A DNA stretch of 9,541 nucleotides, taken from assembly GCA_003526525.1 (NCBI GenBank), contig DPVV01000266.1, forward strand, positions 1-9,541, written 5' to 3'. Of this stretch, positions 1-6,279 are shown one piece after another; the first letter of the stretch is position 1, and every line of letters begins with the position of its first letter. The notes beneath the pieces are model-generated. The model had not been told where the DNA came from and made no database searches. It saw only the letters and a program-made list of their open reading frames with translations. Both the position numbers and the translations under genes were made by a program. Source of the stretch: Lachnoclostridium phytofermentans. Its GTDB lineage: Bacteria > Bacillota > Clostridia > Lachnospirales > Lachnospiraceae.

Positions 1-1
1 T

Positions 2-183
2 CTATACTTTTCTGCTCTATATTATCTATTCTATATATTTCTACTCTATATTTTCTTTTCTATATTTTCTTTTCTATATATTTCTACTCTATATTTTCTT
101 TTCTATATTTTCTTTTCTATATTTTCTATTCTATATATTTCTATTCTATATTTTCTTTTCTATATTTTCTTTTCTATATATTA
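2..183. repeat. G-free minisatellite, 14/15-bp units
   Basis: A degenerate tandem array runs off the left edge of the window. Two unit types alternate: A = CTATATTTTCTTTT (14 bp) and B = CTATATATTTCTACT (15 bp). They form a higher-order B-A-A repeat of 43 bp. Positions 31-73 and 74-116 are identical, and 131-173 differs by one base (CTATT for CTACT). A single A-like unit (117-130) is inserted between copies two and three, and 2-30 carries more diverged units. The + strand contains no G from about 15 to 189, so one strand is purely A/C/T. The 14/15-bp period is not a multiple of three, so coding use is unlikely. Slippage and unequal crossover would explain the exact 43-bp copies. Function unknown. 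Confidence 0.93.
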
Positions 184-386
184 CTATATGTTTCTATGTT
201 CCTTCTTTTGAATTTATTAAATATCACCAAGCACAATCCAGAGAATGTCTGCTGTTTTTATCATTTATCATATATATAATTCTAAAACCTCTATTTTCAG
301 AATATTTGTGCATTATATCCTATATTGTTATTCTATATATTGAATTTTTTATAATTAATCTTCTTTTTCAAATTTTATTTTTTTGG
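184..386. other. AT-rich intergenic stretch, no gene seen
   Basis: I see no convincing coding region on either strand between the minisatellite and the permease promoter. One small hairpin may exist, with AGCA (230-233) pairing TGCT (250-253) around a loop containing CCAGAGA, followed by a short T run (255-259). It could be the weak end of a transcript entering from the left, but the stem is too short for a firm terminator call. Confidence 0.5.
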
Positions 387-415
387 TTGACAAAAAAAAT
401 AAGATAAGATACTAT
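387..415 (+). promoter_or_regulatory. sigma-A-type promoter for the permease unit
   Basis: A perfect -35 box TTGACA (387-392) and a -10 box TACTAT (410-415) are separated by exactly 17 bp, with an A-rich spacer. Transcription would start near 421-424, giving a 5' leader of about 230 nt before the permease start codon. A small hairpin, CGGT (422-425) with ACCG (432-435), would lie at the very 5' end of the RNA. This is the best promoter match in the window. Confidence 0.8.
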
Positions 416-470
416 AGTCTACGGTGCATATACCGAAACATTTCTACTGATTAAATTGAAGGAGTTATTT

Positions 471-545
471 ATGAAAAGATTGTTGCATTATAAAAACAGA
501 ATACCTAATTTTATATCAGAGAAGTCGATTTGTCGGCGTTATTAA
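471..545 (+). CDS. putative 24-residue leader peptide
   Basis: A short ORF, ATG to TAA, is preceded by a good ribosome binding site, AAGGAG (459-464), six bases before the ATG. The predicted peptide is MKRLLHYKNRIPNF followed by ISEKSICRRY. It is basic and has no recognisable domain. It lies entirely in the transcribed leader between the promoter and the permease gene, upstream of a U-rich stretch (548-563) and a terminator-like hairpin (590-615). This is the arrangement of translation-coupled attenuators. A hairpin, GTCGA (524-528) with TCGGC (533-537) around TTTG, sits over its last codons, so a terminating ribosome would melt it. No run of codons for one amino acid is visible, so the controlling signal is not obvious from the peptide. 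It could be regulatory only, a real small protein, or chance; the RBS and placement favour a regulatory ORF. Confidence 0.6.
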   Translation: MKRLLHYKNRIPNFISEKSICRRY

Positions 546-589
546 AGTCTTTCATTTTCTTTTAAATGATAGGCTTATTTTTATGCCCC

Positions 590-615
590 AGGCACCCTTG
601 TTAGGGAGTTTTTTT
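590..615 (+). terminator. candidate attenuator hairpin before the permease
   Basis: AGGC-A-CCCT (590-598) can pair with AGGG-A-GTTT (603-611) around the loop TGTT, with one A·A mismatch and G·U pairs in the lower stem. Seven T residues follow (609-615). It lies 37 bases before the permease start and inside the same transcript, so it would act as an attenuator rather than a gene end. A neighbouring weak hairpin, GGC (572-574) with GCC (585-587), lies just 5'. A possible competing pairing is GGCGT (535-539) with ATGCC (583-587), which would link leader-ORF translation to folding. The stem is moderate in strength, so termination is inferred. Confidence 0.5.
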
Positions 616-652
616 ACTAATCAAAATCTTATTATGTATGGAGGAAAAAGTA

Positions 653-1996
653 ATGACAAAAGAACAAAACACCATAGGCAGTGTTGGAATCTATGATGCC
701 AGAACACTTGGCATACCAAAAATGATACTCCTTGGGTTACAGCATTCCTTTGCAATGTTTGGTGCTACTGTGCTTGTACCATTATTAACTGGTCTTAATG
801 TATCTACAACTCTTTTAATGGCTGGTTTAGGAACTTTATTATTTCACATTCTTACCAAAGGAAAGGTTCCAGCGTTCTTAGGCTCCTCCTTCGCATTCAT
901 CGGAGGCTACACAGCAGTTGCTCCATTTATCGAAACAGAAGTAAATGGTCAGATGGTAACAACACCAAATGCAGAGCTCTTACCTTACGCTTGTGGTGGT
1001 GTAGTGATTGCTGGTCTCGTATATGTCGTTTTATCAGCATTAATAAAAGTATTTGGCGTGAATAAAATCATGCGTTTCTTCCCACCTGTTGTTACTGGTC
1101 CAATTATTATCTCTATCGGGTTAATTCTTGCACCAACTGCAATCTCTAACTGTCAAAACAACTGGCTTTTAGCATTCGTTGCTTTAGCTGTTATCATTAT
1201 CTGTAATATTTTTGGTAAAGGTATGGTAAAAATCGTCCCAATTATGTTAGGCATCATTGTTTCCTATATCGTAGCACTTATCATCGGTGCTGTTGATTTT
1301 ACCGCAGTAACCTCTGCTAATTGGATTGGAAACCCTGTTCCTGTAAGTGGCTTTGCTAAATTTAGTATTAGTTCCATTATCTCTATCGTTCCAATCTCAT
1401 TGGCTACCATGATGGAACACATTGGCGATATCTCTGCTATTAGTGCTACTACTGGTAAGAATTATATGGCAGAACCTGGTCTTCATCGTACCCTACTTGG
1501 TGACGGCCTTGCTACCAGTTTGTCCGCTATGTTTGGTGGACCAGCCAATACAACCTATGGTGAAAATACTGGTGTACTGGCACTTACTAAAGTTTACGAT
1601 CCTAAGGTTATGCAGATTGCTGCTTGTTTTGCAATTTTCCTATCCTTTTTCCCTAAGTTTGCTGCTATTATAAACACACTTCCAGTGGCTATTATCGGTG
1701 GCGTTTCCTTGATATTATACGGAATGATTTCATCCGTTGGTATTCGTAACGTTGTTGAAAATCGTGTAGACTTCACGCAAAGTCGTAACCTTATCATTGC
1801 AGCTATAATTCTTGGCTGTGCGCTTGGTTTTAATGGAATCGGTGGTTTAACATTTATGGTTGGTTCTTATGAGATTACACTTTCTGGTTTATCCGTAGCT
1901 GCAATTGCTGGTATTGTATTAAATGCAATCCTACCAGGAAATGATTATGTGTTTAGTACAGAAGACAAGCATGATGAATTAACATTCAAATTATAA
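653..1996 (+). CDS. uraA: NCS2-family uracil (uracil/xanthine) permease
   Basis: This is an integral membrane transporter for nucleobase uptake, most likely uracil, by proton symport (447 residues, normal for the family). An upstream in-frame ATG at 638 lacks a ribosome binding site, whereas GGAGG (640-644) lies eight bases before the ATG at 653, so 653 is the start. Family signatures are clear: QHSFAMFGATVLVP near residues 30-43 in the first helix, then a glycine-rich GSSFAFIGGY segment. Two key acidic residues are Glu255 (MMEHIGD) and Glu304 (NTTYGEN). They are 49 residues apart, the same spacing as Glu241 and Glu290 that bind uracil in E. coli UraA. About 12-14 hydrophobic segments cover the chain. 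The position equivalent to UraA His245 is Asp (EHIGD), a substitution I believe is common in clostridial homologues. Uracil is favoured over xanthine but not proven. The gene forms its own unit behind a promoter and attenuator-like leader. Confidence 0.88.
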   Translation: MTKEQNTIGSVGIYDARTLGIPKMILLGLQHSFAMFGATVLVPLLTGLNVSTTLLMAGLGTLLFHILTKGKVPAFLGSSFAFIGGYTAVAPFIETEVNGQMVTTPNAELLPYACGGVVIAGLVYVVLSALIKVFGVNKIMRFFPPVVTGPIIISIGLILAPTAISNCQNNWLLAFVALAVIIICNIFGKGMVKIVPIMLGIIVSYIVALIIGAVDFTAVTSANWIGNPVPVSGFAKFSISSIISIVPISLATMMEHIGDISAISATTGKNYMAEPGLHRTLLGDGLATSLSAMFGGPANTTYGENTGVLALTKVYDPKVMQIAACFAIFLSFFPKFAAIINTLPVAIIGGVSLILYGMISSVGIRNVVENRVDFTQSRNLIIAAIILGCALGFNGIGGLTFMVGSYEITLSGLSVAAIAGIVLNAILPGNDYVFSTEDKHDELTFKL

Positions 1997-2001
1997 GAAA
2001 T

Positions 2002-2028
2002 TAATGTTTTTATTCACATAAAACATTA
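2002..2028 (+). terminator. possible AT-rich terminator after the permease gene
   Basis: A nine-pair stem, TAATGTTTT (2002-2010) with AAAACATTA (2020-2028), starts five bases after the permease stop codon and has a nine-base loop. It is very AT-rich and lacks a clean T run afterwards, so it is at best a weak terminator or a 3'-end stabilising hairpin. Confidence 0.35.
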
Positions 2029-2077
2029 CTTCTAAGTTTCTATATATAAGTAAAAATTCGTATAGCGTACTTTTCTT

Positions 2078-2179
2078 GTTTTGAAAAATGAAACAGAGGA
2101 AAAACTACAATCCTTCCTATTAATAAAGCACTGCTTCTTTCTTATGGATTTTAGTTTTTCCTCTGTTCTGTGTCAAAAC
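2078..2179. repeat. 102-bp imperfect palindrome with 22-bp arms
   Basis: The core arms are 2092-2113 (beginning AACAGAGGAAAAAC) and 2146-2167 (ending GTTTTTCCTCTGTT). They are reverse complements over 22 bases with one mismatch. A further pair, GTTTTGA (2078-2084) and TCAAAAC (2173-2179), extends the stem after a small internal loop. The cap contains AAGC (2126-2129) pairing with GCTT (2133-2136). No U run follows on either strand, so this is not a simple terminator. I see no target-site duplication beside the arms. It is compatible with a miniature element's inverted repeats or with the main stem of a structured RNA. Confidence 0.85.
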
Positions 2180-2212
2180 GGATATTCGCAATCCGCTTAC
2201 GCTACCAGCTCT

Positions 2213-2294
2213 ACCTCATTGCCACTACGTGGCATTTTAAAACAGGCAAGTCCTTACCCCCGCTTACAGAAGCGGGGGGCTTCCCTAATGAGGT
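2213..2294. repeat. three-way-junction fold with GC-rich hairpin
   Basis: A closing stem, ACCTCATT (2213-2220) / AATGAGGT (2287-2294), is perfect over eight pairs. It encloses two hairpins: GCCAC (2221-2225) / GTGGC (2229-2233) around TAC, and CCCCCGCTT (2257-2265) / AAGCGGGGG (2270-2278) around ACAG. The second can be extended by AAG (2248-2250) / CTT (2280-2282) and AGG (2244-2246) / CCT (2284-2286). It is not a tRNA: there is no anticodon-arm or T-arm consensus. The closing stem implies that the module folds as a unit in single-stranded DNA or RNA. Confidence 0.8.
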
Positions 2295-2508
2295 TAAATT
2301 ACTTATATTATTTCAGTCTCATATTTCTAATAATTTTAATATCTTGAATCTGCAATATCTGTATGTATATCTACGCTATTAAAATATACCATAAAATCCA
2401 ACTGATTTCATCCATAAAATACCAATATTTATAAGTAAGTATAATTAATTTCAGTCTACGGTATTCATTCGCCCATCTATTAATCTTATTCATCAGTTCA
2501 TCTATACG
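2295..2508. other. AT-rich convergent spacer, nothing recognised
   Basis: Between the structured element and the terminator of the minus-strand operon I see no gene. A TATAAT hexamer occurs at 2440-2445 but lacks a matching -35 box at the right distance. The whole gene-free gap between the convergent permease and GH3 genes is 1997-2563. Confidence 0.5.
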
Positions 2509-2540
2509 AAAAAAAGCGTCATATCAATGATATGACGCTT
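2509..2540 (-). terminator. intrinsic terminator of the glycosidase operon
   Basis: A perfect 12-bp stem, AAGCGTCATATC (2514-2525) / GATATGACGCTT (2529-2540), has a short AAT loop. Read on the minus strand it is followed by a seven-base T run (complement of A 2509-2515). It lies 23 bases after the stop codon of the last gene. On the + strand no T run follows, so it acts in one direction only. Confidence 0.93.
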
Positions 2541-2563
2541 CATTACATTTAATTGATCTAATT

Positions 2564-4930
2564 CTATTCTGCTTTAGCAAAGAAATCCCTCTTTGTATAA
2601 TCTACTTGCAATGTTTTAGGAAGTTCATACTTTAAGCACAAACTTTCGTCTTCACTGTCTTTTGCAAGGAAGAAGTTATATTCACCTGCTTCACAAATCC
2701 ATTCTTTTTCCTCATTGATAAAGGATAATATGTCTAGCTTGAAATCAAATGTAACTGTTTTTACTTCTCCAGGAAGCAAACTAATTCGCTTAAATCCAAG
2801 AAGTTCACGAATAGGACGAATCATACTTCCAATTACATCTTTTCCATAAAGCTGTACTACTTCATCTCCATGGGTGTTTCCTGTGTTCTTTACATCAACG
2901 CAAATCTGTAGAACTGGAATTGCTTCTTCTAAAACATTCATTTTTGCATTGCTGTATTCAAAATCTGTATAGCTAAGTCCATATCCAAAAGGTCTTGCAA
3001 CAACTCCTTTTTGGTCATTATAGGTAGCGGAACCCAAGGATTGTAATGTTTTATAATGACTTGCATTTTGCTGATAATGATAAGTATAAACGCCATCTCC
3101 ATAAGGAACATCCTGTTGTAATCTACCGCCTGGATTATTTTCTCCTGAGAGTGTTTCGGCAATTGCTTGCCCTGCATAAGTACAACATAACCAGCCTTCT
3201 AAAACAGCTTTTGCATTCTCGTATGCATTGCTACTTACCAATGGTTTTGCATCGGTATGCACCACTACAAAATTAGGATTTGCTTCTCCAACTTTTTGCA
3301 GAAGTTCTTCTTGTGCTCCTGGAAGACCTGCACTTGCAGTATCTACACCTTCTCCGTTTGTGCTATGTCCACCATAACCATTCTTTCCACCAACTGTTAC
3401 AATTACTATATCTGCCCTTTTTGCAGCTTCTACTGCTGCTTCTATATAAGTCTTGTCTGGATCCTTATAATCACATCCCATAAGATACTCTACGTTTGGA
3501 TATTTTTCATTTAATGCATGGAAAATAGTTCTTGCCTGTGGATAACGTCTGCGAATTAATGTTTCTACCACGTCGTTATCTACTTTCCCTCCAAATATGG
3601 AATCCGCATCCATCTGACCAGAGCCACCTTCTAACCCTGCCATTGCTGCCATATTACCAAGAAGCATTTCTTCCATTCCCACTGCAGTATAGGTTGACCA
3701 CATTTTTCGTAGGCTGTTGCCAGTAGGTCCTACTACTAGGATTCTGGCATTCTTATCTTTTATTGGAAGAATACCGTCATTTTTCGTTAAAGTCATTGCC
3801 TTTCTACTTGCTTCTAGGCTTCCTAACTCTAGACTCTCGTCTGTATATACTTTTTCTATGACGGAATCCTCTTGTGGATATGGATTCTCAAATAAACCTA
3901 ATTTAAATTTCAACTCTAAGCTTCTTAAACAAGAACGATCCACATATTTCTCATCTAACAGACCTTTTTCCACAGCTTCCACCAAGTTATGATTGTAAGC
4001 GGATGGATTTGGACATTCTACATCCAATCCAGCTTTCAGACATTGGATTGCTGCATCCTGTAAATCTTTTGCTACATGGAAATTATTTACCAATCGATCC
4101 ACCGACATGTAGTCACTTACAACCAATCCGTCAAAACCGAGATCCTCTCGTAGTAAATCATTCAAAATTGCTTTAGAAGCGCAAACAGGTCTTCCTTCCA
4201 TTTCTGCATAAGAATTCATCACAGATAATAAGTCTGCTTTCCGAATGGCAGCTTCAAATGGTTTCGCATGAACTTCTCTTGTTTCCCTTCCATCCAGCAT
4301 CGTCTTTGCCATGTTAATTCCACCTTCAGTGATTGAATAACCTAAAAAGTGTTTTGCCGTCGCCGCTACACCTTTCGTGTGATCACTCCCCTGTAGGCCT
4401 GATATGAAAGCACATGCCATTTCTGATACAAGTGTTGGGTCATTTCCGTAAGTTTCGTTAATACGACCCCATCTAAGATCTCTTGCGATATCTAATACTG
4501 GCGACAATGCCTGTCTTGCGCCCACCGCTACCATCTGTCTTCGTATTTTATCGCCCATCTCCCTTACCATTTCTGGGTCAAAAGAAGCACCTAAACTAAT
4601 GGAGGTAGGATATGTTAAGGCATTTGGAAACACCGGCCCGCTTAATGCTTCACAATGAATCACTGCTGGAATTCGTAGACGACTAGAAGCCATTACCTTA
4701 TCCTGTAGCATACGAATCATGGCAGCATGTGCTTTGGGTTCTTCTTTGCCACCCATGATTGCCAACTGCCCGATTCCATTTTCCAGTGAAAAGCCTTCTT
4801 CAATTCCTGGAATAGGTGCTGGAATCATATGAGTAGACAATTGATTGACCTTTTCCGGAAGTGTTAACTTACTAAGTAAATCCTGCGCTCTTTCTCTTGC
4901 TGTTAATGTTTTGTCCAAATACATTTCCAT
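2564..4930 (-). CDS. GH3 family glycoside hydrolase A (beta-glucosidase/beta-xylosidase-like), cytoplasmic
   Basis: This 788-residue retaining exo-glycosidase is expected to release sugars from the non-reducing end of beta-linked oligosaccharides. Domain 1 (TIM barrel, about 20-345) shows RWGRINETYG (153-162), AKHFLGY (192-198) and the nucleophile motif LVVSDY with Asp273. Domain 2 (about 375-610) carries GHSTNGEGVD (521-530), where Glu527 is the likely acid/base, followed by GLPGAQ. A fibronectin-III-like domain occupies about 672-755 (VKNTGNTHGDEVVQLY). There is no signal peptide, so it acts in the cytoplasm. The site AGAAGGGAG lies inside the last codons of the upstream symporter gene, and only three bases separate that stop from this ATG, implying translational coupling. 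The Arg usually found after the Asp in GEGxDR is Thr here (VDTASAG), and the usual GEDP is GNDP, so its specificity may be unusual. Substrate is not determinable; beta-glucoside or beta-xyloside are the usual options. Confidence 0.9.
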   Translation of the reverse strand: MEMYLDKTLTARERAQDLLSKLTLPEKVNQLSTHMIPAPIPGIEEGFSLENGIGQLAIMGGKEEPKAHAAMIRMLQDKVMASSRLRIPAVIHCEALSGPVFPNALTYPTSISLGASFDPEMVREMGDKIRRQMVAVGARQALSPVLDIARDLRWGRINETYGNDPTLVSEMACAFISGLQGSDHTKGVAATAKHFLGYSITEGGINMAKTMLDGRETREVHAKPFEAAIRKADLLSVMNSYAEMEGRPVCASKAILNDLLREDLGFDGLVVSDYMSVDRLVNNFHVAKDLQDAAIQCLKAGLDVECPNPSAYNHNLVEAVEKGLLDEKYVDRSCLRSLELKFKLGLFENPYPQEDSVIEKVYTDESLELGSLEASRKAMTLTKNDGILPIKDKNARILVVGPTGNSLRKMWSTYTAVGMEEMLLGNMAAMAGLEGGSGQMDADSIFGGKVDNDVVETLIRRRYPQARTIFHALNEKYPNVEYLMGCDYKDPDKTYIEAAVEAAKRADIVIVTVGGKNGYGGHSTNGEGVDTASAGLPGAQEELLQKVGEANPNFVVVHTDAKPLVSSNAYENAKAVLEGWLCCTYAGQAIAETLSGENNPGGRLQQDVPYGDGVYTYHYQQNASHYKTLQSLGSATYNDQKGVVARPFGYGLSYTDFEYSNAKMNVLEEAIPVLQICVDVKNTGNTHGDEVVQLYGKDVIGSMIRPIRELLGFKRISLLPGEVKTVTFDFKLDILSFINEEKEWICEAGEYNFFLAKDSEDESLCLKYELPKTLQVDYTKRDFFAKAE

Positions 4931-4933
4931 ATT

Positions 4934-6265
4934 CTATTTCTCCCTTCTTTGCTTTAAATCCTCCTCGATTTGCGGATAAATTTTGTCAATATTGGAATAT
5001 CCAAGGAATATCATTGCAAATAAAAGTCCGATAATTGGCAATCCTACATATAAAAATTTGATTACGTTAAGCGCGGATTCCGATTGTACAGCCAAAGTTG
5101 CATCATACTTACCTAATGCAAGTCCCCATCCTACAAGTGCGCTACCGAGTCCTGTTCCAACTTTCATCCCAAAGCTGGTTGCACTATTGGTAAGGCCATC
5201 TTGTCGCACTCCTGTTTTCCATTCACCATAATCAATCGCATCGGCAACAATTGCAAAAAGTCCTGCCGTATTCGGTGCAACGCCTACACCTTTAATAACA
5301 AGTCCAATTAGAACAACCGTTAAATTGGTCGGAGCCAATAACACAATTATGGAACCTATCATTTGAAGAGCAAGTCCTCCCATCATGCATTTCCATTTTC
5401 CTATCTTCCTTGTCAAAATTGGGAATAATGGTAATCCGAATATCAGAGGAATCATGGTTGCCATAGTAATTAATCCATAGATTTTGGCATCTCCCAAAAT
5501 ATCTCTTGCAAAATAAATACCAATACCAGATCCTGCTCCTTGTATTAAATAAGTGATTACAAAAAGTAAAGTAATGGATATAAAATATCTGTTTTTAAAT
5601 AAAACCTTAAAGCTCTCAATCACAGAGATGTCTTCTTTCATTTCTGCTTTTTGTGGTGTATAACGTTCTTTTGTTCCGAAAAAAGTAATCATAAAAGCGA
5701 TTGACGACAATACTGCATAAATAACCGAAGTGGTACCCCAGCCAAATTTTTCAACTAGCGGAATCGTGATACTGGAAATCATAATTGCAGTAATCATCGT
5801 ACAAATAAAGCGGATGGTACTTGCAGATGCACGCGTCTGTTGATCATCTGTCATAAGAGAAAGTAATGCATTATAAGATAGATTATATGCTGTATAGGCA
5901 AATGCTGCAACAAATACATAAGTCACTGACGCATATACTACTTTTCCAGTATTCTCAAGACCCATAGGTACATTGAATAATAGTATCAGGCCTATCGCCA
6001 TCATTGGGGTGCTCCATAAAATCCAAGGTCTCGCTTTTCCCATTTTTGTATGTGTCCTATCCAAAATAGTTCCAAAACACAAATCGGTTACCCCATCCAA
6101 AAGCCTTGTAACAAGCATAATTGTTCCTACCACTGCTGCGCTTAGCCCAACATTATCCGTATAATAAAGTGTTAAAAAGGCACTGACAGTTGTCCATACA
6201 AAATTACAACCTACATCTCCAAATCCGAAAGCTAATTTTTCCTTAAAAGATACTTTATCCTTCAT
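4934..6265 (-). CDS. GPH-family (MelB-like) sugar:cation symporter
   Basis: This 443-residue, 12-helix permease belongs to the glycoside-pentoside-hexuronide family of the major facilitator superfamily. It should import a glycoside or oligosaccharide with Na+ or H+. The start is the ATG at 6265, nine bases after GGAAGG (6280-6275); a GTG two codons upstream is only three bases from that site and is less likely. Helix II contains the family's Asp pair, Asp57 and Asp61 (RLLDGVTDLCFG), matching the spacing of MelB Asp55 and Asp59 that bind the cation. Next comes the loop KMGKARPWILW (75-84). A hydrophilic central loop with YTPQKAEMKED separates the two six-helix halves. The gene sits between two GH3 genes, with its ribosome binding site abutting the upstream stop codon. 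This links transport directly to cytoplasmic hydrolysis. The exact substrate is unknown; xyloside and glucoside importers share this family. Confidence 0.92.
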   Translation of the reverse strand: MKDKVSFKEKLAFGFGDVGCNFVWTTVSAFLTLYYTDNVGLSAAVVGTIMLVTRLLDGVTDLCFGTILDRTHTKMGKARPWILWSTPMMAIGLILLFNVPMGLENTGKVVYASVTYVFVAAFAYTAYNLSYNALLSLMTDDQQTRASASTIRFICTMITAIMISSITIPLVEKFGWGTTSVIYAVLSSIAFMITFFGTKERYTPQKAEMKEDISVIESFKVLFKNRYFISITLLFVITYLIQGAGSGIGIYFARDILGDAKIYGLITMATMIPLIFGLPLFPILTRKIGKWKCMMGGLALQMIGSIIVLLAPTNLTVVLIGLVIKGVGVAPNTAGLFAIVADAIDYGEWKTGVRQDGLTNSATSFGMKVGTGLGSALVGWGLALGKYDATLAVQSESALNVIKFLYVGLPIIGLLFAMIFLGYSNIDKIYPQIEEDLKQRREK

Positions 6266-6279
6266 AGTCACTTTCCTTC

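Larger units (their letters stand above)
2063..2294. mobile_element. palindromic structured element, possible orphan IS200/IS605-type end or guide-RNA relic
   Basis: This stretch is dense in nested base pairing. An outer stem TAGCGTA (2063-2069) / TACGCTA (2198-2204) encloses a long hairpin (2078-2179) and a short one, CGGAT (2179-2183) / ATCCG (2191-2195). A second module (2213-2294) folds as a three-way junction. The GC-rich tract near 2257-2280 stands out from the surrounding AT-rich DNA and suggests an acquired piece. The segment TTAC-CCCC…GGGGG-GCTT resembles, from memory, terminal hairpins of IS200/IS605 elements and the structured RNAs of TnpB/IscB systems. No transposase or nuclease gene is present, so if this is such an element it is a non-autonomous or decayed copy. 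Orientation is undetermined. It could instead be another structured non-coding RNA. Classification is inference; the base-pairing is directly visible. Confidence 0.4.

Noticed and set aside
2..183. Tandem array considered as a CRISPR.
   Set aside because: Units are contiguous, 14-15 bp long, with no unique spacers between repeats.
236..249. AATCCAGAGA, which matches the first part of the PyrR-site consensus.
   Set aside because: It lies upstream of the mapped promoter boxes, so it is outside the permease transcript, and its 3' side (ATGT) does not pair with AATC.
512..530. CAGAGA hexaloop-like motif (517-522) in the permease leader, considered as a PyrR binding site.
   Set aside because: The loop matches the CNGNGA consensus, but the flanking bases (ATAT before, AGTC after) cannot form the required upper stem beyond one pair.
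2213..2294. Cloverleaf-like fold considered as a tRNA.
   Set aside because: There is no acceptor stem with CCA, no T-loop consensus (GTTCGAAT type) and no seven-base anticodon loop.
2081..2347. An 88-codon open frame and an overlapping 70-codon frame (2170-2382) on the + strand.
   Set aside because: They run through the palindromic element, lack a ribosome binding site, begin at a TTG or an arbitrary ATG, and show no recognisable domain. They are by-products of the structured sequence.
2453..2462. AGTCTACGGT occurs here and at 416-425 just after the permease promoter -10 box.
   Set aside because: It is a 10-bp match only, with unrelated flanks and no promoter boxes at the second site; chance is adequate.
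6266..6271. GTG at 6271 as the symporter start.
   Set aside because: It is only three bases from the GGAAGG site, while the ATG at 6265 has a normal nine-base spacing.
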